Shown here piece by piece: positions 24,749 to 30,674 of a stretch of 30,674 nucleotides of DNA. The DNA comes from Thermodesulfatator sp. (GTDB lineage: Bacteria > Desulfobacterota > Thermodesulfobacteria > Thermodesulfobacteriales > Thermodesulfobacteriaceae). The translations under genes and the position numbers were made by a program. Below the pieces are notes generated by a model, which made no database searches, was not told the DNA's origin, and worked only from the letters and a program-made list of their open reading frames with translations. The DNA is taken from positions 1 to 30,674 of the forward strand of contig JALWCD010000115.1 of the NCBI GenBank assembly GCA_027036915.1, read 5' to 3'. Numbering within the stretch: the first letter of the stretch is position 1; each line of letters begins with the position of its first letter.

Positions 24749-25903
24749 TTACCCCGGATATCGACAGACCGCGGCCCCGGTCTTTTCTCCCGGGCCCCGA
24801 AGGTAACTACGTTGATTGGGGATACTTCCCGGCTCAAGCTCCACGATCACCGGTTCCCCGGCCTTGGGGGCCCAGACCCGGTCGGGATCCGGGCAGATGG
24901 CCCGGATGGCCGCTTCCTCGCTGGCCATGTAAACCATATCGCCCTTTTCGGCCGCCACCAGAGGCCGGAGTTTCACCCGGTCGTTTAGTCCCACCAGCCC
25001 TCCGTTATAGGCGAAAAGGATGGCAAAGGGCCCGTTCAGCATGGCCGCCCCGTAGACCGTCCGCACCGCCGTGGCCAGTTCCCTTTCCTCCTGGGGCATA
25101 CGGTCGATCTCCTGCCAGAAAGGCGGCGCCAGAGCCATACAGGCCACCTCGATGGGAAGCCGGTGGCGCCGGATGAGAAGGTCCAGAAGATAGGCCACCA
25201 CCTCGGTGTCGGTGAGAAGGGTGCAGTGGTAGCCGAACATCTCCAGATACCGCCGGTTGGTGCCGTAGCTTGAGATCTCTCCGTTGTGCACGATGGACCA
25301 GTCCAGGATGGTGAAAGGATGCGCTCCCCCCCACCAGCCCGGGGTGTTGGTGGGAAACCGGTTGTGGGCCGTCCAGATGTAGGCCTGGTATTCCTCGATA
25401 CGGAAGAACTCCGCGATCTGATGCGGAAACCCCACCCCCTTGAAAGCCCCCATGTTCTTGCCGGAGGAAATCACGTAAGCGCCCTCGATTCTGGTGTTGA
25501 TCTCCATGACCAGGGAGACCATGTAGTCGTCTTCGTCCTCCGTCCCCTCGCAGAGCTGACGGGTCTCGCCCTCGTACTTGGGTTTTACGAAATAGCGCTT
25601 GAAAAGGGGAGGATCCTCGATCCCGGGGGTGCGCCGGGTGGGGATGGGCTCCTCGTGGGCCATGTAGGTCCGGTGGGCCAGCAGTTCCTCCACGTCCTCC
25701 AGGGCCTTTCGGTGATCGGCCATCACGTGGAGGGCGTAGTAGTCCGCCAGATCGGGGTAAATCCCGTAAGCCGCAAACCCGGCCCCGAGACCGTTGCCCC
25801 GTTCCTCCTGGCAGCAAATGGACTTGATGATGACCTCGCCGGGGATGAGCTCCCCTTTACGGTGGATGACGCCCGAGAGTCCGCAGCCTGAGATGTCCTT
25901 CAT
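24749..25903 (-). CDS. Glutamate synthase glutaminase (class II amidotransferase) subunit
   Basis: 384 aa. Probable nucleophile Cys7 in SGCGLSGVI; other class II glutaminase features are TAHNRFPTNTPG, VHNGEISSYGTNRRYLE, LLTDTEVVAYLLD and NGPFAILF. It releases ammonia from glutamine for channeling to the FMN subunit. The six residues before Cys would have to be removed or tolerated, as in other members of the separate-subunit form. It lies one base after the FMN/ferredoxin subunit gene and is followed by the HicBA-like ORFs. Confidence 0.9.
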   Translation of the reverse strand: MKDISGCGLSGVIHRKGELIPGEVIIKSICCQEERGNGLGAGFAAYGIYPDLADYYALHVMADHRKALEDVEELLAHRTYMAHEEPIPTRRTPGIEDPPLFKRYFVKPKYEGETRQLCEGTEDEDDYMVSLVMEINTRIEGAYVISSGKNMGAFKGVGFPHQIAEFFRIEEYQAYIWTAHNRFPTNTPGWWGGAHPFTILDWSIVHNGEISSYGTNRRYLEMFGYHCTLLTDTEVVAYLLDLLIRRHRLPIEVACMALAPPFWQEIDRMPQEERELATAVRTVYGAAMLNGPFAILFAYNGGLVGLNDRVKLRPLVAAEKGDMVYMASEEAAIRAICPDPDRVWAPKAGEPVIVELEPGSIPNQRSYLRGPGEKTGAAVCRYPG

Positions 25904-25904
25904 C

Positions 25905-27467
25905 TTATTCCCCCGCGTGTTTTACCCCGAGGATTTTCATCTCGGTTTCCGTAAGCCCCACGGCCCGCAGTTTGTCCCGGTTTCCGCGGAGGCTCTCTAT
26001 GGAGTTAAGTCCCATAGCCCCCAGCATTTCCTTCATCTCGTGAGCCCAGCCATGCACCAGGTTGTAGATCTTCTCGTAGGCCACCTCCGGGGGCAGACGC
26101 TTGATGAGTTCGGGATGGTTTGTGGCGATCCCCCAGGGGCACTTGCCGGTGAAACAGTGCTGACACATGGTGCAGCCACAGGCGATCAGGGCCGGAGTCC
26201 CGATGTAGACCGCGTCCGCCCCGAGGGCGATGAGCTTGATGACGTCCGCGCTGCAACGGATACCGCCCGAGGCGATCACCGAGGCCCAGTTACGGATTCC
26301 CTCTTCCCGCAGCCGCTGATCCACCGCGGCCACCGCAAGCTCGATGGGGATACCGATGTAGTCCCGGAACATGGTGGGGGCCGCGCCGGTGCCGCCTTTG
26401 AGCCCGTCGATGACCACCGCGTCCGCTCCGGCCCGTACGATCCCCGAGGCGATGGCCGCCACGTTGTGCACGGCCGCGATCTTCACGAAGACCAGCTTCT
26501 GGTACTCCGTGGCCTCCTTGAGGGCGAAGATGAGGCCGCGCAGGTCCTCGATGGAGTAGATGTCATGATGCGGGGCCGGGGAGATGGCGTCTGAGCCCAC
26601 CGGAATCATCCGGGTCTTGGAGATCTCCTCCGTAACCTTTTCCCCGGGAAGATGTCCCCCGATGCCGGGCTTGGCCCCCTGTCCGATCTTGATCTCGATG
26701 GCCACCCCGGCCTTGAGATAGTCCACGTGCAGCCCGAAGCGCCCGGAGGCGCACTGGACAATGGTGTTTCCGCCGAACTCATAGAGCGAGGCGTGGAGCC
26801 CGCCTTCCCCGGTGTTGTAGAGGGTCCCGAGGTCCCGGGCCGCCCGGGCCAGGCCCTGGTGCACATGGAGGCTTATGGCCCCGTAACTCATGGCCGCAAA
26901 CATGATGGGCACCTCGAGTTTGATCTGCCGCGGCAGCGGCCGTTTCAGGCGGAATCGGCCTTCTCCGGCGGCCTCCACCTCCAGGGCGTCCGGTTTGGGA
27001 CCCAGGTAGGTCCTCAATTCCATGGGCTCCCGCAGGGGATCGATGGGCGGGTTGGTGACCTGGCAGGCGTCAAGGACCAGATGGTCGAAGTAGCTCCGAA
27101 AGGGGATGGTGCAGCCGGTGGAGGTGAGGAGCACCCCGCCCTGGTCCGCCTGCTTGTAAACGTTTTTGATGAACCAGGGGGTCCAGACCGCGTGCTCCCG
27201 AAAATCCGAGGGATTGCGCCGGATGACGATGGCCCGCGTGGGGCACATGGCCTCGCAGCGATGACAACCCACGCACTTGGTATGATCTTCCGAGAGCTCT
27301 TTTTTCTTGGCGTTCCAGATATGGGCCCCATAGGAACATTCCTTGACACAGATGCGACAGTTGATGCATTTTTCGGAGTCTCGCTCTATGATGAAGTCAG
27401 GAAAGAACTTGGCCCACTGGGGTACCTTTTTCTTGCGGGTGCTTTTGGCCTTCTCTTTTTCGCCCAC
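25905..27467 (-). CDS. gltB: Glutamate synthase FMN domain subunit with two 4Fe-4S ferredoxin motifs
   Basis: 520 aa from a GTG start. The N-terminal ferredoxin part carries Cys34/37/40/44 and Cys65/68/71/75. The FMN-binding TIM barrel follows, with PIMFAAMSYGAIS, NTGEGGLH, KIGQGAKPGIGGHLPG, DGLKGGTGAAP and ASGGIRCSADVIKLIALGADAV. The late CGCTMCQHCFTGKCP stretch gives the 3Fe-4S ligands. It condenses ammonia with 2-oxoglutarate to glutamate using reductant delivered through the clusters. The frame is open to 27575, but GGAGGG (complement of 27474-27480) about seven bases before the GTG at 27467 fixes the start. This is the archaeal-type arrangement of separate subunits rather than one large GltB. 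The symbol is used loosely. Confidence 0.92.
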   Translation of the reverse strand: MGEKEKAKSTRKKKVPQWAKFFPDFIIERDSEKCINCRICVKECSYGAHIWNAKKKELSEDHTKCVGCHRCEAMCPTRAIVIRRNPSDFREHAVWTPWFIKNVYKQADQGGVLLTSTGCTIPFRSYFDHLVLDACQVTNPPIDPLREPMELRTYLGPKPDALEVEAAGEGRFRLKRPLPRQIKLEVPIMFAAMSYGAISLHVHQGLARAARDLGTLYNTGEGGLHASLYEFGGNTIVQCASGRFGLHVDYLKAGVAIEIKIGQGAKPGIGGHLPGEKVTEEISKTRMIPVGSDAISPAPHHDIYSIEDLRGLIFALKEATEYQKLVFVKIAAVHNVAAIASGIVRAGADAVVIDGLKGGTGAAPTMFRDYIGIPIELAVAAVDQRLREEGIRNWASVIASGGIRCSADVIKLIALGADAVYIGTPALIACGCTMCQHCFTGKCPWGIATNHPELIKRLPPEVAYEKIYNLVHGWAHEMKEMLGAMGLNSIESLRGNRDKLRAVGLTETEMKILGVKHAGE

Positions 27468-27646
27468 CGAAAGCCCTCCTTTTCGTCCGGTAAGAAGCCA
27501 CTTTAATGGAAATCTTAAATGTTTCAAGGGTGCAACCTTGCCAAAGACCGGGTGAAACAATAAATTTGTCTGCATATAACATTTTTCCTCCCACCGGGAA
27601 GGGATAAGAGGAGGGCGAACTTTTTTCAGGGGGGGTTCCAGGAACT
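27468..27646. promoter_or_regulatory. Divergent spacer with nested inverted repeat
   Basis: A gene-free stretch of about 180 bases between the glutamate synthase operon (-) and the thioesterase (+). It holds a nested repeat: outer TGTTTCA (27520-27526) with TGAAACA (27553-27559), perfect over 7 bases. Just inside is CAAGG (27525-27529) with CCTTG (27536-27540). In glutamate synthase mRNA this would lie about 50-90 bases before the start. It could be an operator or an RNA hairpin; no known riboswitch was recognised. An AT-rich part near 27560-27590 probably holds promoters. Confidence 0.4.
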
Positions 27647-28051
27647 ATGGAAACAACCTACCGGGTCATATACGGGGATACGGATACCGGCGGGGTCATG
27701 TATTACGGGAACTACCTGCGTCTTTTCGAGATCGGTCGCACCGAGCTCCTGCGGGCCCACGGGCTGACCTATCGGGAAATAGAAGAGCACGAGGGGCTGA
27801 TTCTCCCGGTGGTGGAGGCTCACGTGCGCTACAAGGCTCCGGCCCGCTACGACGACCTTCTTACCATCGAGACCAGGCTTACGGAGGTCAAACCTCACCG
27901 GGTGCGTTTCGATTATGAAGTCAAACGGGAGGGGCGGCTCCTGGTCCAGGGCTACACCGTCCATGTTCCGGTCAACAGGGAAGGCCGCCTGTCTCGGTTT
28001 CCCGAAAGGCTTCTGCGTAATCTTGAGTCCCTTCTTGAATCCGGCCGTTGA
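27647..28051 (+). CDS. YbgC/4HBT-family acyl-CoA thioesterase
   Basis: 134 aa hot-dog fold protein. The 4-hydroxybenzoyl-CoA thioesterase/YbgC signature YGDTDTGGVMYYGNYLRLFE is at 9-28 with the catalytic Asp near 13, followed by the long hot-dog helix and the VKPHRVRFDYEV strand. It hydrolyses short or medium acyl-CoA thioesters; YbgC proteins are often linked to the Tol-Pal envelope system, but no tol genes are nearby. AGGA lies five bases before the ATG. rpsU follows after 56 bases. Confidence 0.9.
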   Translation: METTYRVIYGDTDTGGVMYYGNYLRLFEIGRTELLRAHGLTYREIEEHEGLILPVVEAHVRYKAPARYDDLLTIETRLTEVKPHRVRFDYEVKREGRLLVQGYTVHVPVNREGRLSRFPERLLRNLESLLESGR

Positions 28052-28107
28052 CAGGTATTTTCGGGGTGTTAATATGCCGGAAACTTGCTTGAAAGGAGGG
28101 ATGCCCT

Positions 28108-28311
28108 TTGCCCGGAGTAATCGTACGCGAGGACGAACCCTTTGAGCAGGCCCTCAAGCGTTTCAAAAAGCAGGTGGAACGGGACAAGATCCTTTCGGAG
28201 GTCAAAAAACGGGAGTTTTACGAAAAACCCGGAGTGCGCCGGCGGAAGAAGATCATGGCCGCCAGGAAACGCCTTCTCAAGAAGCTCAAGAAAATGCGCC
28301 AGTATGACTGA
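28108..28311 (+). CDS. rpsU: Small ribosomal subunit protein bS21
   Basis: 67 aa: [18 protein letters not shown], then [15 protein letters not shown] and a basic tail, matching bS21. The start is TTG: AAAGGAGGG (28092-28100) lies seven bases before it, and the ATG at 28101 is out of frame. bS21 helps 30S subunits select mRNA. In many bacteria rpsU heads the rpsU-dnaG-rpoD macromolecular-synthesis operon; here mutS2 stands between rpsU and dnaG. Confidence 0.95.
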   Translation: MPGVIVREDEPFEQALKRFKKQVERDKILSEVKKREFYEKPGVRRRKKIMAARKRLLKKLKKMRQYD

Positions 28312-28315
28312 TTGA

Positions 28316-30610
28316 ATGCCGGGCTTTCTTGAGAAACTCGAATGGCCCGGGTTCCTTGAGGAGCTCAAGCGTCATCTGAGGACCGAGGCCGGGGAAACCA
28401 AGCTTTCGGCATTTACCCCGGCCTTTTCCTTTGAGGAGGCCCTGGCCAGGCAGGCCCGTCTCCGGGAACTGCAGGCCTTCTCGCAAAAGGCCGGAGTAAA
28501 CCGCCTGCCGGAACTTCCGCGAATCGCCCCTCTGGCTCTTCGTGCGGCCAGAGGTGGCCTTCTTCAGCCGGAAGCCCTGCACGTGGTAAGGAAACACCTC
28601 GAGACTGCTCAGATTTTTAAAGGGCTTTCCTTTTTCCCGGACCCTTCGCCTCTGGAACCCCTGCGGTGGGAACTTGAGGCGGCCCTTGATCCCGGTGGTC
28701 GGGATCTTTCCGATGGGGCTTCGCCCGAACTGGCCGAGGCCCGGCGCCGCTTTCGACATTTTTTCGAACGGCTGCACCGGCTCATGGAGGAGCTTCTGCG
28801 GCGTTATGCCCGGGAAGGCGTCCTCCGTGAGGAACACATCTTTCAGCGCAGGGGACGACTGGTCCTTCCGGTGCGCTCGGAGCACAAGCATCGGGTCCCG
28901 GGGATCCTCCACGATGTCTCCCAGTCCGGGGCTACGGTCTTTATCGAGCCCTCCGAGGCCGTGCCTCTCTCAAACGAACTTGAGCTTGCGCGGCTTGAGG
29001 AGGAACGGGCCAGGAGGAAGGTCCTTGAGAGATTGTCCCGGCTGGTGGGCGAGCTGGCGGAACCTCTCCTGCGCCTGGAGGAGGCCCTGGCCGAGGTTGA
29101 TATAGGGCTTTCGGCCCTGAGCCTGGCCCAAAAATATGCTGGCCGTTTTCCGGAGCTCAAATCCTCGGGACCCCTGAAGCTTTTTCGGGCGGCTCATCCC
29201 TTTTTCTTTTTCCGGGGGGAGACCCCGGTAGCCAACGACTTCAAGCTTTTTCCCGAAAAACCGATACTCCTCATAAGCGGGCCCAACTTTGGAGGTAAGA
29301 CCGTGGCCCTCAAGACCATCGGGCTCTGCGTACTCCTGGCCCAGGCCGGGCTGCCCATTCCCGCGGCCGAGGGCTCGGAGGTGCCCGTTTTCAGTCAGGT
29401 GCTTGCGGATCTTGGGGACGACCAGGGACTTGAGGCCCACGAAAGCTCCTTTTCCGCCCATCTTCGGGCCCTCAAGGAGATCCTGGAGGAGGCCGGGGAG
29501 GGGAGCCTGGTGCTACTCGACGAGCCGGGAAGGGCCACCGATCCCCGGGAGGGGGCGGCGCTGGCGGTGGCGGTGCTCGAGGTCCTGGAGGATTCCGGCG
29601 CCCTGGTGGTGGCCACCACCCATTTGCCCGAGGTCAAGCGTTACGCCGTTTTGAGCGAAAAGGCCGTGCCCGCATCCATGGCCTTTGAGGAAGACCAGGG
29701 CCGGCCCACCTATCGTCTGGTCTACGGCGTGCTCGGGGCCTCCCACGGCCTGGGTCTGGCCCGGGCGGTGCTGCCCTCGGCCATCATCAAGCGGGCCGAG
29801 GCCCTCCTTTCCGGAGACGAAACTCAGGAGGCCTACCTCGAAAAGCTCCGGGCCCTGGAAAGGGAACTCCGGGAGAAGGAGAAGGTGCTTGAGGAAGAAA
29901 GGCAGGCGCTTCTTCGCGAGAAAGAGGCCCTGGAGCACAGGCGGCGTCTCCTCGAAGAGGAGGCCCGAAAGGCCCGGGAAAGGTTGCGGGAGGAGGTACG
30001 AGAAAGGCTCCGGGAGCTTGAGAGCCGGCTTTTCGAGATGGCCAGGGAGTATCAGCGCCTGGGCCGGAAACAGGTGGAAGATAAGTGGAAGGCCGCGGCC
30101 CGGGCGGTGCTTGAGCCCCTTGAAGAGGCCGGGGTAGAGACGGTCTCTCCGGGCCAGAAGGTCCTGCTTAAGGACCTGGGTCGGGAAGGGGTGGTCCTCC
30201 GGGACCTGGGCGAAGAAGTCGAGGTCCAGGTAGGGGCCTTCAGACTTGCGGTTCCCAAAAAAGGTATTAAAGTCCTTTCGGATGTTCCGCAAAGCCCACG
30301 CTTCCGAGTCTCGGTTTCTTCGGATGCCCCATCTTCGGACGAAATCCATCTCCTGGGCCTGCGGGCGGACGAAGCCCTTCCGCAGCTTGAAGCCTTTCTC
30401 AACCGGGCCCTCTTGGCTGGCAAAAGGGAGGTGCGTATCGTTCACGGTCTCGGCACCGGAAGACTCATGCGGGCGGTAAGGGCCTACCTCGAAAAACACG
30501 AGGCGGTGGAGGCCCTTAGACCAGGAACCCCCCTGGAGGGGGGTGAAGGGGTTACGGTAGTAAGGCTTTCTTCCGGAGCCGAGGGGATTCGCCGCCGGAG
30601 GGAGACGTGA
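28316..30610 (+). CDS. mutS2: MutS2 ATPase with C-terminal Smr domain
   Basis: 764 aa, the usual MutS2 length. It lacks the MutS mismatch-recognition domain. The ABC-like ATPase shows GPNFGGKT (about 322-329), Walker B LVLLDEPGRATDP near 398-410 and TTHLPEVK. A long charged coiled coil follows (about 500-600), and an Smr domain ends the protein (DEIHLLGLRADEAL, IVHGLGTGRLMRAV). MutS2 acts on branched DNA to limit recombination, and in some bacteria rescues collided ribosomes. The Smr domain departs from the common LDLRG and HGKGTG motifs (LLGLR, HGLGTG), so its nuclease activity is less certain. It begins four bases after rpsU and overlaps dnaG by GTGA. Confidence 0.93.
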   Translation: MPGFLEKLEWPGFLEELKRHLRTEAGETKLSAFTPAFSFEEALARQARLRELQAFSQKAGVNRLPELPRIAPLALRAARGGLLQPEALHVVRKHLETAQIFKGLSFFPDPSPLEPLRWELEAALDPGGRDLSDGASPELAEARRRFRHFFERLHRLMEELLRRYAREGVLREEHIFQRRGRLVLPVRSEHKHRVPGILHDVSQSGATVFIEPSEAVPLSNELELARLEEERARRKVLERLSRLVGELAEPLLRLEEALAEVDIGLSALSLAQKYAGRFPELKSSGPLKLFRAAHPFFFFRGETPVANDFKLFPEKPILLISGPNFGGKTVALKTIGLCVLLAQAGLPIPAAEGSEVPVFSQVLADLGDDQGLEAHESSFSAHLRALKEILEEAGEGSLVLLDEPGRATDPREGAALAVAVLEVLEDSGALVVATTHLPEVKRYAVLSEKAVPASMAFEEDQGRPTYRLVYGVLGASHGLGLARAVLPSAIIKRAEALLSGDETQEAYLEKLRALERELREKEKVLEEERQALLREKEALEHRRRLLEEEARKARERLREEVRERLRELESRLFEMAREYQRLGRKQVEDKWKAAARAVLEPLEEAGVETVSPGQKVLLKDLGREGVVLRDLGEEVEVQVGAFRLAVPKKGIKVLSDVPQSPRFRVSVSSDAPSSDEIHLLGLRADEALPQLEAFLNRALLAGKREVRIVHGLGTGRLMRAVRAYLEKHEAVEALRPGTPLEGGEGVTVVRLSSGAEGIRRRRET

Positions 30611-30674
30611 GCCTGAGGGAGGCCGCGGCCCGTATCCGGGAAACCATAAACATTGTGGATCTGGTTTCCGAATA
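30607..30674 (+). CDS. dnaG: DNA primase, N-terminal fragment cut by the window edge
   Basis: The GTG start overlaps the mutS2 stop (GTGA). The visible 22 residues begin SLREAAARIRETINIVDLVSE, which fits the I-x-x-I-x-x-x-x-x-I-V-D-V-I-S-E-Y opening that precedes the zinc-binding domain of bacterial DnaG. The likeness and the rpsU context support the call; the rest lies beyond the window. Confidence 0.75.
   Translation, partial: MSLREAAARIRETINIVDLVSE

Noticed and set aside
1..30674. tRNA, rRNA, CRISPR arrays and insertion sequences
   Set aside because: Looked for along the window on both strands by eye; no cloverleaf-like gene, repeat-spacer array, transposase or terminal inverted repeat was recognised. 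Small structured RNAs could be missed without computation.

Overview
The window looks like chromosome from a thermophilic, anaerobic, sulfur-metabolising bacterium, most likely in or near Thermodesulfobacteriota (Thermosulfurimonas/Thermodesulfatator-like). This rests on a sirohaem/4Fe-4S sulfite-reductase-type C-terminus at the left edge, an eight-haem c-type cytochrome, an oxygen-sensitive Fe-S-type PurF, IspG, a three-piece archaeal-type glutamate synthase carrying its own ferredoxin domain, and proteins rich in Glu, Arg and Lys. The genus is an inference from memory of such genomes, not the result of a search. The genome is very compact: most genes are separated by a few bases or overlap, and all four convergent gene pairs overlap tail to tail.

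Layout. 1-2.0 kb: end of an AsrC-like reductase (+), then a PilZ-like gene and an orphan CbiO-type ATPase (-). 2.1-4.9 kb: trkA-trkH potassium uptake operon (+). 4.9-7.0 kb: pcrA/uvrD helicase (-). 7.0-7.2 kb: AT-rich divergent spacer with DnaA-box-like motifs, a candidate origin. 7.2-14.0 kb: long + run of dnaN (with an in-frame TAG), gyrB, octahaem cytochrome, DUF6485, rsfS and gpmI. 14.0-15.3 kb: small helical protein and LysR regulator (-). 15.3-18.0 kb: ispG and purF (+). 18.0-20.2 kb: AT-richer type II restriction-modification pair, an SPPY-type DNA methyltransferase and an NgoMIV-like endonuclease (+). 20.2-21.7 kb: ubiD-family decarboxylase (+). 21.6-27.5 kb: a - operon reading, in transcription order, glutamate synthase FMN/ferredoxin subunit, glutaminase subunit, two short HicB/HicA-like pieces, GXGXG subunit, purM, DUF523, Uma2-like. 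27.6 kb to the right edge: ybgC-like thioesterase, rpsU, mutS2 and the start of dnaG (+).

How they work together: replication and topology genes (dnaN, gyrB, pcrA, mutS2, dnaG) are mixed with translation (rpsU, rsfS), glycolysis (gpmI), isoprenoid and quinone-type chemistry (ispG, ubiD) and nitrogen/purine metabolism (glutamate synthase, purF, purM). The least ordinary items are the amber codon inside the essential dnaN gene, the restriction-modification cassette of different composition, the exactly fitted HicBA-like minigenes inside the glutamate synthase operon, and the rpsU-mutS2-dnaG order. I did not find a convincing wholly new multi-gene system. No tRNA, rRNA, CRISPR array or insertion sequence was recognised.
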